Part shown: in pieces, positions 54,999 to 64,000 of the stretch
How the letters are laid out: each line of letters begins with the position of its first letter
How positions within the stretch are numbered: position 1 is the stretch's first letter
Source: Tanypteryx hageni
Lineage: Eukaryota > Arthropoda > Insecta > Odonata > Petaluridae
Length of the DNA stretch: 64,000 bases
Reading direction: 5' to 3'
Assembly (NCBI GenBank): GCA_028673005.1
Contig: CM054117.1
Location: 682,001 to 746,000, forward strand
Translations under genes and position numbers: made by a program
Notes under the pieces: model-generated
What the model was told of the DNA's origin: nothing
What the model saw: only the letters and a program-made list of their open reading frames with translations
Database searches by the model: none

Positions 54999-55247
54999 TG
55001 CAAAATTTATTAAAAATACCTGATTCCAAAACTTTTTTCCACTCAATGCGATTCGCAGCAACTGGAGAAGCGCAGATGCGCATGTCAGTACCAGTCACTA
55101 TTTTTTTCATGCGTTATTTCACCGCCGAGTCAGAAGGATGTTGACTCGAATCATTGATGACGTTAAGTGCAATATGGGTAGTAATTTTTGAATGACGTTA
55201 GTACGAACCGACGTTAATCAAAGCGACGTTAAACCAAGGACACACTG
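54999..55247 (+). repeat. Partial tandem duplicate of copy B
   Basis: It begins TGCAAAATTTATTAAAAATA, the text at about 54717 within copy B, and follows it to the same end (…AAGGACACACTG). The two pieces have diverged by substitutions and small indels (CAATTAATGTGATCC against CAATGCGATTC), so the duplication is old. Confidence 0.8.
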
Positions 55248-55639
55248 TCTATCGAAGTGTTTTATTTTCTACCTAAGTGCTAATAGTGAATTACCACAAA
55301 GCTGCAGTACATTCTATTAATTTCATAATTTTATTTGACCATCTGAAGCAGGTTTTATAATATGAAAATTGTCCCTCTCTCTCCCTCCCTCTCTCTCTTT
55401 CATAATCCATAGCTCTCCCTCTTTTTCTCTCTCTTTTTAGGTCATAAAGTAGGGGTGCGCGTTATGCACGGGTAACACTTCTGTGCAGTTAAAATCAAAA
55501 ATTAAAATGTGCCCACCTCAAACCAGATTCTTGCTTTGTGGGTGAATTGAGGAGGAAACCATTCTGATTATCGATAATCCAGCTTCATTCATTCGTGTTC
55601 TATCTTACGACAGGTCCCACCAATTCATTGATTGGTTTT
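55248..55639. other. Low-complexity CT-rich run, no gene
   Basis: A (CTCTCTCCCT)-type run at 55374-55440 is flanked by ordinary AT-rich sequence. Confidence 0.5.
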
Positions 55640-55980
55640 GACTAGGGAATATATGTACATAGTGCGGTGGTTTCCCGTTGCCTTCCACGCCAAATACACA
55701 CACAGAAGGGAGGAGAAAAACATGGTGCCGACATCTGCCTACTCTTTATGAAGAGCACCAAGGGGGCCACTGTTTAACATCCCTTCTGAAGGATGGAACG
55801 CTGAATTTGCACGGTCTCCTCAAACCACCAAAACTGGGGGCCAGGTGACCTTGGAAAAAATCCTACTTGCGCAGGATTCGTGCCCACTGCCTTTTCAAGT
55901 AGCAGGCAAGTAGCAGCCAGCATCCCAACCACTACAAACGCGATGTTGTCTTGCCAACTCAGCCAAACTCTTGCCAAGTC
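55640..55980 (+). repeat. Short interspersed repeat, relative of 3255-3372
   Basis: It contains GTGCGGTGGTTTCCCGTTGCC, then the module shared with 3255-3372, and ends with GGTGACCTTGG…GGATTCGTGCCCACTGCC. The layout suggests a SINE-like unit, but I see no convincing box A/B pair. Its class is unknown to me. Confidence 0.5.
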
Positions 55981-56159
55981 CAGCTTATACACATATTAAT
56001 TAAACATACCAAACACCTAATTACTTCCTTACAATTGTATTTCCATCCTCTCCAAATATTCCACATTTCACTAGCTCATCAGCTGACTGTTGTAGTCTCT
56101 AACAAAATCGCCAGATAGACTTCCCACAAAACACGCACCGAAAACAAAAACATAGCACA

Positions 56160-56260
56160 GTAAATCCCCAACTTACACGGTTAATTCGTTCCAAAAATTT
56201 CCGTTTAAGTCGAAAACCGTGTAAGTCGACCAATGTTTAAACCAATACCTTTTTTGAAGC
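56160..56260 (+). mobile_element. Isolated Tigger-like end
   Basis: TAAATCCCCAACTTACACGG followed by AAACCGTGTAAGTCGACC resembles the terminal and subterminal repeats of Tigger MITEs. The right end was not found. Confidence 0.35.
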
Positions 56261-56990
56261 AATGCAGTCAACTGTGTGGCAGTATCGGCAATGTATTAGC
56301 AAATGCCTTCTTTTGACTGGCAGTTAAAGTAATGCCGGGTAATCTTTGTTAGTTATTATAATAAAAGCCTAGATGGTGGGGTTTGTGTATAATGCTGAAG
56401 ACATCAATGACACTTTTTAATGCGTTTTAACAAACTTCCCAATTAGGCGGAAGGTTAATATTTTGCAGGAATGTTTGAATCCAACAAAAATAAAATGACA
56501 AAAGCAAAATACAAAAAAAGACCTGGGTTCAACTCCAGGGGGGTGATTTGTTTCGCATAAGATAACACGTAAAAATTGACTTTTTAAAGAGCAGGCTTTC
56601 ATTCTTTTGGAAATTAAAATTAGAAAAAATTAATGTAAGATCTTTGAATTTGAACTATGTTTTAGGAATATTAATGAAGTTTCTTATTCTATTAATGTTT
56701 TTCTGCCTACCATTCAAAATCTCTCATATTAAATGTTTAAATCACATATTTTGGGAAAATATCGGCTTTAAAACGGGATGTTGCCTTGCCGACCATGTCA
56801 TTGTTAAACTTTGAGAATCAATTGTTGTCTCAACCCGCATACTTATAATATATTCAGGAGCATAGATAGCCTTAAATTATAATAGGATTTTTCATGAAAA
56901 TATGTAATCCTAATGGGACAATGGGACTGGGAGTTAGTTTGGATTCTTTTGCTTATCTAAACAACTACATAAATTTAGAGTAAGAGAGAG
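56261..56990. other. No gene; one tRNA-like box B at 56521-56547
   Basis: ACCTGGGTTCAACTCCAGGG is a box-B-like hairpin (CCTGG…CCAGG) similar to the one at 63505. It may be the head of an old SINE. The remaining sequence is unassigned. Confidence 0.35.
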
Positions 56991-57455
56991 GGGAGGGAGA
57001 TAGGAAGGAAGAGATATAGAAAGGAAGGGATATAGAATGGAAGGTACATACATAGAGAGTAAGGGAGGTATAGAATTAGAAAAGGACGGGAGGAAAGAGA
57101 TAAAGAAATAGACTGAGAAAAAGTGGGAGAGCTATGGATTGTGATAGGAGGGAATGACAGAGGGGGGAGTTGGGAGAAAAGAGAGACAGAGAGAGAGGAA
57201 GAGAGAGGAAGGGAGGGAGACAGAGGAAGGGAGGGAGACAGAGGAAGGAGGGAGAGAGGGAGGGAGAGATAGATAGATAGATAGATAATCGTCTTTATTC
57301 GGGCGAAATGAGGGGGGAGAGAGGGAGGGAGAGAGGAAGGGAGAGATGAAGGGAGAGATGAAGGGAGAGATGAAGGGAGAGATGAAGGGAGAGATGAAGG
57401 GGGAGATGAAGGGAGAGATGAAGGGAGAGAAGGGAGAGAGAAAGGGACAGACAGA
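56990..57455 (+). repeat. GA-rich low-complexity block with 12-bp units
   Basis: Purine-rich GGGAGAGA/GGAAGGGA runs. The regular part at about 57340-57430 consists of GGGAGAGATGAA units, with a (GATA)n run at about 57268-57290. A Penelope-like terminal motif (CGTCTTTATTCGGGCGAAAT) is embedded at 57289-57308. Confidence 0.85.
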
Positions 57456-57513
57456 CGACTTTATTTAGCGTTAAAAAGGACTTAAATACGCACTTCCATA
57501 TAAAAACCCACCT

Positions 57514-59469
57514 ATGGATGACATTGTGGCAGACATTGAATCTTCTATTAAAACCCTATCAAATAACTGCAAAAATATCATCAGATCCACCGCATTATCG
57601 CAGATAACAGAAAACATTGCCAAAAAAACGAATAAAAAACAACATAAACATTCCGAACACAACACAATCAAGTCTCTTAATAATAAAAATTGTTTTTATC
57701 TAAAGGCAGACAAAGGGAACACTGTAGTCATAATGCAAAAAGACCAATACTTCGACAAAGTTGAGCAAATGCTAAATGAAGGGCCGTACACAAACATACT
57801 AAAAAATCCAATCAATAAAATGATATCAGAAAACACCAAAATTGTTAAAACATGCACCACACTCATCACGAAACAACTCAGCCTCCAACTTCACACCTCA
57901 AATCCCAGGGTTCCTAGGATGTATTGCTTACCCAAAATCCACAAAGACGGCATTCCCCTCAGACCCATTGTTTCGTCTATCAACAGCCCGACATATAAAA
58001 TTTCACGTTGGCTTAATGACCAATTTAAACAATTTCCTATCAAACATGATTCAAATATAAAAAACAGTCCTCATTTCATTAACGAAGTTAAAGACATAAT
58101 ACTACAGGACAGTGAAATTTTAGTTTCTTTTGATGTTTCTTCTCTCTTTCCTAGCGTTCCCATCAGTGAAACATTACAATTCCTCGAAGAATGGCTCACC
58201 GATCAAAACTTACCATTAAAAACAGTAGATGAATTAGTACGACTAACACGCTTATGCATGAACCAAAATTTCTTTCAAGTTAACAACAAGTTCTACCAAC
58301 AAAACTACGGTACAACAATGGGAAACTCCCTTTCACCTTTCTTAGCCAACCTATTCATGGTTAACTTCGAGAAACAATGCAAAAACACTTTCAAATACTT
58401 CCCACGCTTATGGCTAAGATACGTTGACGATATTTTCGCGATTTTCGATACCACCAATAATAACATAACTGATTTTCTACAGCAACTAAACGATCAATAT
58501 CCTTCCATTAAATTTACACATGAAGTTGAAAAACAAAATACATTGCCATTTCTTGACCTTCTCGTAAAAAGAGAAAACAACCCAATCAAGTTCGGGATTT
58601 ACCACAAACCCACACACACAGACACGTACATTCCCTCTGATTCCAACCACCATATTTCACATAAATTAGCACCATTCCACTCAATGGTACATAGACTCTT
58701 ACAGATTCCTCTTTCTGAAGTTGATTACCTCACAGAATTAAAATATATCAAAAAATGCGCTAAAATCAATGGTTACGACCCTCAGATGATAGAGAATATT
58801 TTACACAAACACAAGCGCAGTCTTTCTTTGAAAAAACAGATTACTCTCACAAGCACGCCCCCCAAAAAACCAAAATACGTAAAAATCCCCTTCGTCCCAG
58901 GTATCACAAATGGCTTATCAAACATCTTCTCAAAACAGAACCTTAAAGCAGTACCTGTGAATGAAAACAAACTCTCCAACTTACTACACAATCCAAAAGA
59001 CACGATCCCGACTCTACAAAGATCCGGCATATACAAAATCGCTTGTACAGACTGCGAGAAAGTCTACATAGGGCAAACTAAACGGAAGCTAGAAACCAGG
59101 TTCAAAGAACACCTTGCACACTTCAAACACAATACATTTAACAGGTCTAGCGTCGCAATACACATACAGGAAAACAATCACCCGATTAAAATCGAAAACA
59201 TGTCTCTCTTAAAATCAACACAAACCGACTGGAAACTAGACGCTTACGAGAGTATTTTCATAAACAAATTCAAAGAGACGGTTATGAATAACGACCGCGG
59301 ACCTATCCCTTACTCACCCCTCTACTCGCTAACCGTTAAGAATTCCCCCAACCCTCTGCCCTCCTTTCACTTTTACCCGGAACACATAAATACACAAGAC
59401 CAAACACAAACAATTCATACGACTTCAGCTACTGAAGATGGGAGCATAGCTCCCGAAATACGTATCTAG
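57514..59469 (+). CDS. Penelope reverse transcriptase with GIY-YIG nuclease
   Basis: This is an uninterrupted 651-aa ORF. The RT region has RMYCLPKIHKDGIPLRPIVSS (about 134-154), the motif A region SFDVSSLFPSVPISETL (about 207-223), GTTMGNSLSPFLANLFM (motif B), and the catalytic WLRYVDDIFAIF with YVDD at about 309-312. LPFLDLLVKR follows. After a basic linker comes the GIY-YIG domain: SGIYKIACTDC…VYIGQTKRKLETRFKEHL at about 505-535. It would copy element RNA and nick the target. The codons for the last ~13 residues double as a ribozyme-like fold, and the TAG stop is one strand of its stem I. An N-terminal portion is missing, so autonomy is doubtful. Confidence 0.93.
   Translation: MDDIVADIESSIKTLSNNCKNIIRSTALSQITENIAKKTNKKQHKHSEHNTIKSLNNKNCFYLKADKGNTVVIMQKDQYFDKVEQMLNEGPYTNILKNPINKMISENTKIVKTCTTLITKQLSLQLHTSNPRVPRMYCLPKIHKDGIPLRPIVSSINSPTYKISRWLNDQFKQFPIKHDSNIKNSPHFINEVKDIILQDSEILVSFDVSSLFPSVPISETLQFLEEWLTDQNLPLKTVDELVRLTRLCMNQNFFQVNNKFYQQNYGTTMGNSLSPFLANLFMVNFEKQCKNTFKYFPRLWLRYVDDIFAIFDTTNNNITDFLQQLNDQYPSIKFTHEVEKQNTLPFLDLLVKRENNPIKFGIYHKPTHTDTYIPSDSNHHISHKLAPFHSMVHRLLQIPLSEVDYLTELKYIKKCAKINGYDPQMIENILHKHKRSLSLKKQITLTSTPPKKPKYVKIPFVPGITNGLSNIFSKQNLKAVPVNENKLSNLLHNPKDTIPTLQRSGIYKIACTDCEKVYIGQTKRKLETRFKEHLAHFKHNTFNRSSVAIHIQENNHPIKIENMSLLKSTQTDWKLDAYESIFINKFKETVMNNDRGPIPYSPLYSLTVKNSPNPLPSFHFYPEHINTQDQTQTIHTTSATEDGSIAPEIRI
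59429..59469 (+). ncRNA. Hammerhead-like ribozyme motif over the stop codon
   Basis: Stem I CTA/TAG, core CTGAAGA (fits CTGANGA), one unpaired T, stem II GGGAGC-ATA-GCTCCC (six perfect pairs), GAA, stem III ATA/TAT with a CG loop, cleavage-site C at 59466. The 3' strand of stem I is the ORF stop codon. It follows the layout of Penelope-associated hammerheads. The unpaired T at position 10.1 is irregular. Confidence 0.6.
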
Positions 59470-59694
59470 AGATTTCCAGAGTGCTTGTGCGTGTGTGTTT
59501 TTCTTTTTCTTCTTTTTAGGCTAGTTTTAGACAACAGGTCCCTGTAGGCCATCATCGTCCTGCAAACTTGTAAGCACAATTTAATTTTCCTTTTTTCTTA
59601 TAGACGTGTGAGTGCTCTCTGGGTTAATTTACGGTTCAGGAGTTTTAAATTTTAATTCCGACTTTATTTAGGGCGAAATTGAGACTCTATAGTC

Positions 59695-61488
59695 CAGGGG
59701 TGGGCAACCTTATTTTACCGTGTAGCCACAGGTGTGGCAAATGAGAAGTAAAATTCGCCACAACATCCAAAAACTGATGAATCAGATTGCTCGATCAAAA
59801 ATTAAAAAAATGATACCGTTTGAACAAGTTTATTTAAACATGTACACATTGACTATTCAGTTACAAATGCTTCATATGAAATATATAAAAATTGTTTATT
59901 ATGAAAATATAAGAAATATTAATGTGAAATTTGACAATCAAATTCTCTGACAAGTTGCAGAAATATTGGCTGTATATCTGAGCTCCGCCTCCAAATTGAC
60001 ATCAACAATTGGTCTGAATTTTGACTTGATAAATCCCATCATAGAGAACGTTGATTCACACACCCAAGTCGACCCAAACATGGACAATAATTTTGAAATG
60101 CCCAATTTCAAAGTTGGCAGATCCTTCTCAGTCAGGATAAATTTTCACATCTCTGTAACTGATGAATTCTGCCGAATTTTCAAGTGTTCCAGACTGTGAA
60201 GGCAAAGCAAATTGTTTTCAAACCCACGCTTATCTAAAGACAGAAGGGTGGAAATTTTCTTGCCTGAATTAGCAATATCAAAATGAAATGGATCACCCAT
60301 GAAGTTAAATGCCTGTTTGAAGTCAATGAAATCAGAAAAGCGAGATTCAAATTTTCGAGTTGGGTTTTTAATCCAGTTTACATATAATTCCAGCTTCACA
60401 TCTAGTAGACAACTCTCTTCATTTTTTTCTACAAATCTAGCCAGATTCGCAAAATGAGTCAAATCATCCCTCTGAGTTTGTAACAGAAGAAGTTTCAGTT
60501 TTAATTTGAATTCTTCAATATGCTGTGCTTGCTCACATATAACTTTTCCTTTTCCTTGAAGCTTTACTTTTAATTCATTTAGGTGAGTCATGATATCGCA
60601 CAGAAAATGTAAATCACACTGCCATAAAGGGTTCTTAATGTCAAAAAAATTTTCGATCTGACGTTTCTCAACGAGAAAATCTCGAATTTGAGGAAGAAAA
60701 TAAAGAAATCTTTTCAGTAATTTTCCTCTGCTTAACCATCTCATTCGCAAAGTCCATAAGATCCTCGAAATCATAGTCCCTGCATTCTTTCAAAGCCTCA
60801 ACAAACTGTCGGTGGATGAGAGAACTTCCACTTCGGATGTAATTCACTATTTTCACTACCATATCCATCATATTTTTTTAATAATAAATAATATTGAATA
60901 ACTGACACAAATAATTAATTAAATATTAATAAATAGTTTTTGAATTTCCCATCAAATTAATTAATAATAATTAATAAAATAACTAATAAATTTATTAATA
61001 ATACCCAATTAATAACTAAAAAATATCTAAACTAATAAAATCAAAACATAATTTTATTCATAATCAAATTGAAGACTTTTTAAGAAAGTTGACAAGAGAT
61101 TTTCTTCACCAATAATCTGGAACGATCTTTTTCACCAATAATATGAAACAAGATAGTTTTCGTAAGAAGTGACAATATGATGTATTTAATTTTTTGTGAA
61201 AGTAAGTTTCATAATCGCCTTTATTCGAGCAGGAGACATTCCAGTCAGCCTTTTTTTTCGAGTAGTACACCTTCCGCTGAGGAGCAGTATACATAAGCAG
61301 CAGTGCACTATACATCACACCCTTTCCAATAATATGCAAGAATTGTCACGTTGCAACCAGCACAAGTCTTCAAGAAAACTTACGTTACATTTTATTGCAG
61401 GAAGTACAATATGAAAAACACTTATTCGCCACACTTTCATAGCCAATTCGCCACTTGTGGCGATTGGCGACGGGGTTGCCCACCCCTG
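59695..61488 (-). mobile_element. hAT transposon (Charlie-like ends)
   Basis: Both ends begin CAGGGGTGGGCAACC. Flanking 8-mers CTATAGTC (59687-59694) and ATATAGTC (61489-61496) match at seven of eight places. TTCGCCAC(A/T) repeats lie inside both ends. The minus strand carries a truncated transposase. It lies directly downstream of the Penelope 3' end. Confidence 0.92.
59945..60871 (-). pseudogene. hAT transposase, C-terminal part (GTF2IRD2/ZBED-like)
   Basis: From 60871 down: SGSSLIHRQFVEALKEC (start of the catalytic insertion region), a frameshift near 60700, FLYFLPQIRDFLVEKRQIENFF, WQCDLHFLCDIMTHLNELKVKLQGKGK, and DPFHFDIAN. After a TGA at about 60142 the frame continues to the dimerisation motif STWVCESTFSIM…IKSKFRP. 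This set is typical of the hAT-derived FAM200/ZBED5/GTF2IRD2 family. The N-terminal zinc finger and first catalytic residue are absent. Confidence 0.85.
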
Positions 61489-61989
61489 ATATAGTCCCTT
61501 CTTACATTTAACCCTTTCATCATATAAGTAATTACAATATTTACATATTAAAAGAAATTAAGTTACATAAATATTACAGTAAAATATATACAAATTACAA
61601 GTTAATTATATATTGGTTAATAAATCAAAGAGTAATACCAAAGAATATTGTTAGTTTCGTGGGTCGAAAAAAAACTGTGTATCAGCTATATTTTAACACA
61701 AAAAATTTCCCACTGCGGAAAACACCTACGAAGAGAAGAGAGGTATAAAAAACCGCGAAAAATTCCTAAATAGTTCAGTGAAAGAGGAAAAAAAGAACAA
61801 CAATAATTTGAGAAAAGGAGAAAAAATCATATATAAATACACACATTAATATTCATATAAGGGAGGGGTGAGAGGGAAATAGGGATTGTAGGGTGAGATA
61901 TGCTTGGGAGATTGCATCGTAATTATGATACAGGAAAATAAATTAAAATAAAATTATGAATTTATGCCTGATAAGCGCATCCTTGTGAC
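61489..61989. other. No gene recognised
   Basis: AT-rich sequence between the hAT duplication and the CR1-like RT. It may include that LINE's 3' UTR, which would end near here on the minus strand. Confidence 0.35.
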
Positions 61990-63069
61990 AACCTGAAAGA
62001 GAAGATAGGGAGTGGTTCAATGCATGGAGAGTGAGAGGAGATACTTGTGATATAAGCGTTTAAAAGTGCCTAGAGATAGAGAGTTTTTTATAAACGTTGG
62101 AAGCCCATTCCAGAGTTTGCAAGCAGTGACGGAAAAGGATTTGTTGTAAATTTCTGTTCTATGAAGTGGAGTTGGTAATTTATTGCATCCTCTGGTATTG
62201 CATTGGTGAACTGTATTAATGGCGGCGAACTGAGAAGAAAGATAACAAGGGATGTGATTATTAAGAACTTGATGCAATAGGGAGAGGAGGTGAAGGTTTC
62301 TTCTAGATTCAAGTCTTAGCCAGGAGAGTCGACGGAAGTATTCTGAGACATGGTCAGACTTTTTAAGATAAAAGATGAATCTGATGCAGGCATTATGAGA
62401 ACGTTGCAGCTTAATCGCGAGATCCTTTGATAAGTCCTGGTATACAGTATCACAATAGTCGAAGTGAGGAAGAATTAGAGAGGTCACTAGCTGTATTTTT
62501 AGTGAAGAGGGAAGAATGTTAGTGAGAGGTCTTAGAGTGTGTAAGGAAGAGTTTACCATCTTGCCGACTTTTATTACGTGATTATTCTAGGTAAGCGTTT
62601 CATTAATTAGAACGCCGAGATTTTGTATGATTTTGCAATAGGGAATAACAGAGCCATTCAAAGACAGAGGAACTGATTCCGCAAGGTTTATAGCTGCCAG
62701 TAGTTTTGAATAACCAATTAAAATGGCCTGAGATTTCAAGGGGATTATGTTGAGAAGATTATCATAGCTCTATTCTTGAAGTTGAGCCAAGTCATGATTT
62801 ATGTTGGCAATGGAAAGAGATAAGTTATTGGGTTTGGTGTCTAAGTATATTTGGAGATCATTGGCGTACAGATGATGCTTGGAGTAAGTTAAATATTGAG
62901 AACAAACATTAATAAATAGGGAGAACAATAGGGGACCTAAAATTGAGCCCTGCGGAACGCCTTGGTTAACATTAAGCCATGAAGACGAGGAGTCGTTGGA
63001 GATGACTTTTTGGAAACGGTCGCTAAGGTACGAGGAGAACCAATCTATTGCAGGTGAAGAGAATCTCAT
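61990..63069 (-). pseudogene. CR1/L2/Jockey-type LINE, RT C-terminal part
   Basis: Minus strand: FSSYLSDRFQKVISN, VNQGVPQGSILGPLLFSLFIN (motif B), then HLYANDLQIYLD, where the catalytic YADD has become YAND. After stops between 62770 and 62560 the thumb and C-terminal region read well (LILPHFDYCDTVY, LQRSHNACIRFIF, LSWLRLESRRNLHLLSLLH, ACKLWNGLPTFIKNS). The endonuclease and RT fingers are missing: the copy stops at a GA-rich array at 63070. Dead. Confidence 0.85.
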
Positions 63070-63075
63070 GCAGCG

Positions 63076-63242
63076 AAGTTTAGGGAGAGAGGAAGGGAGA
63101 GAGGAAGGGAGAGAGGAAGGGGGAGAGGAAGGGAGAGAGGAAGGGAGAGAGGAAGGGGGAGAGAAAGGGAGGGGGAGAGGAAGGGAAGGAGAGCGGAAGA
63201 GAGGGAGAGAGGAAGGGAGATGTAGGAAGAGAGGGAAGGAGG
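63076..63242 (+). repeat. GA-rich array (GGGAGAGAGGAA units)
   Basis: Roughly a dozen imperfect 12-bp purine units. The plus-strand 'GREE' coding potential is a by-product. It abuts the broken end of the LINE. Confidence 0.9.
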
Positions 63243-63288
63243 GAATATTATTTATCCGTCATATGATGGGAAATACACTAGTATCTTA

Positions 63289-63600
63289 TCTATATTAATA
63301 AAAGGCAATGTGTGTGTGTGGACAGAATATCTCCAAAAATCAAAATTTTAGCCTTCTTGATTGTGCGTTTTTCCCCATAAGAAAAGCATTGCACCATTTT
63401 TGTAAATTAATTCTGGACACTTGCGGATAAGCTGGAGTAATAAAAGTTTGAGTGTTGCTAGAGGGCTGCAATACCTATTAGGAATTGGTATCATTTTGCT
63501 TACAGTGTCCTGGGTTCGACTCCAGATGCCCCGAAACATCTCTCATAAATTAGCATGGGGAAAAGTTATTCCAGTGGGTAGACCAGTCTAAGATGTATAG
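63289..63600 (+). mobile_element. Possible Helitron-like 5' end and tRNA-like fragment
   Basis: TCTATATTAATAAAAGGCAA followed by a (TG)n run resembles the 5' starts of some Helitrons. At 63507-63533, CCTGGGTTCGACTCCAG is a box-B-like hairpin like the one at 56521. Neither has a confirmed partner end in the window. Confidence 0.35.
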
Positions 63601-63659
63601 GGAGCTAAAATTTTGCCAATTATAGGATTTTACTCACAACCAACCAGAAAAATCGAAAA

Positions 63660-64000
63660 TTTCAAAATTATTCATTTTTATGGGTTATTTTTACCCCATT
63701 TGTACGTTAAAATTTAATAATTTTTATCTCGGTAAATACGAACTTATACAAATATTTTGTAGCAAATTCTATAAAGACAAAAGAAAATCTTGAAAAGGCT
63801 CAACAATGAGATGCTAAAAATTCGCAAATGTTTAAACAAATTTTTCAAGTTAATGTATTTTCAAATGTGCTACGAAGCTGAAATTTTTTTAAAAGTATAA
63901 TTTGAAAAAAAAAAAAAATAGGGATTATAGAAATGTTGATATTTTAATTTGTTTGGCTGTTAAAAATTCTTACAATATAAACAAATAGATAAAAGTTTAG
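63660..64000 (+). repeat. Second copy of the 4174-5286 element interior
   Basis: The phrases TACCCCATTTGTAC, TTTAATAATTTTTATCT, ATAGGGATTATAGAAAT and TTTTAATTTGTTTGGC occur in the same order as at 4508-4795. The copy runs off the window end. Confidence 0.75.

Larger units (their letters stand above)
57456..59675 (+). mobile_element. Penelope-like retroelement, slightly 5'-truncated
   Basis: It is bracketed by a direct repeat CGACTTTATTTAG (57456 and 59659), with a third related copy at 57289. Between them lies an intact RT/GIY-YIG ORF and a short 3' UTR with a hammerhead-like motif at the end of the ORF. In-frame sequence upstream of the ATG (KGLKYALPYKNPP) matches the conserved region ahead of the RT core, so the N-terminus has been cut off. 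Terminal repeats and GA-rich neighbours are usual for this group. Confidence 0.85.

Noticed and set aside
57285..61230. Fourth Penelope terminal motif at about 61212 (TAATCGCCTTTATTCGAGC)
   Set aside because: The match is short and weaker than the other three and lies inside the hAT element. It could be chance.
62996..63298. 100-aa ORF with GREE repeats
   Set aside because: Translation of the GA-rich simple array, not a protein.

Overview
This is eukaryotic, AT-rich, repeat-dominated DNA, most likely from an arthropod and probably an insect with a large genome. There are no bacterial-style genes. The only host coding sequence I can defend is two short exons on the minus strand, at 38704-38849 and 22270-22413. 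Each has canonical splice sites and each encodes exactly 48 codons of one protein, a Polycomb group RING finger protein of the PCGF3 / l(3)73Ah type. The upstream exon ends at a codon boundary where the downstream exon begins (…HRQDEQ | VNVCLEC…). The 16.3 kb intron between them is almost entirely mobile elements. I found neither the RING exons (expected above 38849) nor the last RAWUL exon (expected below 22270), so the whole window may lie inside this one gene.

Everything else is transposable elements in various states of decay, many with ends that can be fixed to the base.

1-9.6 kb: Tigger/jerky and DUF7869-like remnants, two non-autonomous TIR elements, and a 3'-truncated Ty3/gypsy element with a tRNA-Leu-type primer site.

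9.65-19.81 kb: a proposed Mutator-like (MULE) transposon. Its ends carry arrays of a CANNTG-CCCTAAT unit and its FLYWCH/MULE transposase lies inside. Later insertions within it are a Tigger (itself holding a 336-bp MITE), a piggyBac-type end, a 281-bp Penelope-like insertion with a hammerhead-like motif, and a 5'-truncated RTE LINE with a nearly intact ORF.

20-38.7 kb (mostly the PCGF3 intron): a foldback element with 420-bp arms around a hAT transposase remnant; CR1/Jockey-type RT fragments; two copies of a hairpin-ended element with a 151-bp tandem array, one split by a mariner-like MITE; a piggyBac containing a Penelope-like element that contains a Tigger-type MITE; a palindromic piggyBac MITE; and a mariner.

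39-48.3 kb: a Tigger, a second piggyBac holding a hAT MITE, and a full-length RTE LINE with an 8-bp target duplication and a tRNA-derived SINE inside.

48.3-64 kb: MITEs, a 145-bp alternating tandem array, a Penelope-like retroelement with an intact 651-aa RT plus GIY-YIG ORF, a hAT element with its duplication, a CR1-like RT and GA-rich arrays.

No gene pathway operates here. The interest is the insertion order, the ribozyme-like ends of the Penelope elements, and the way tandem arrays sit inside mobile elements.
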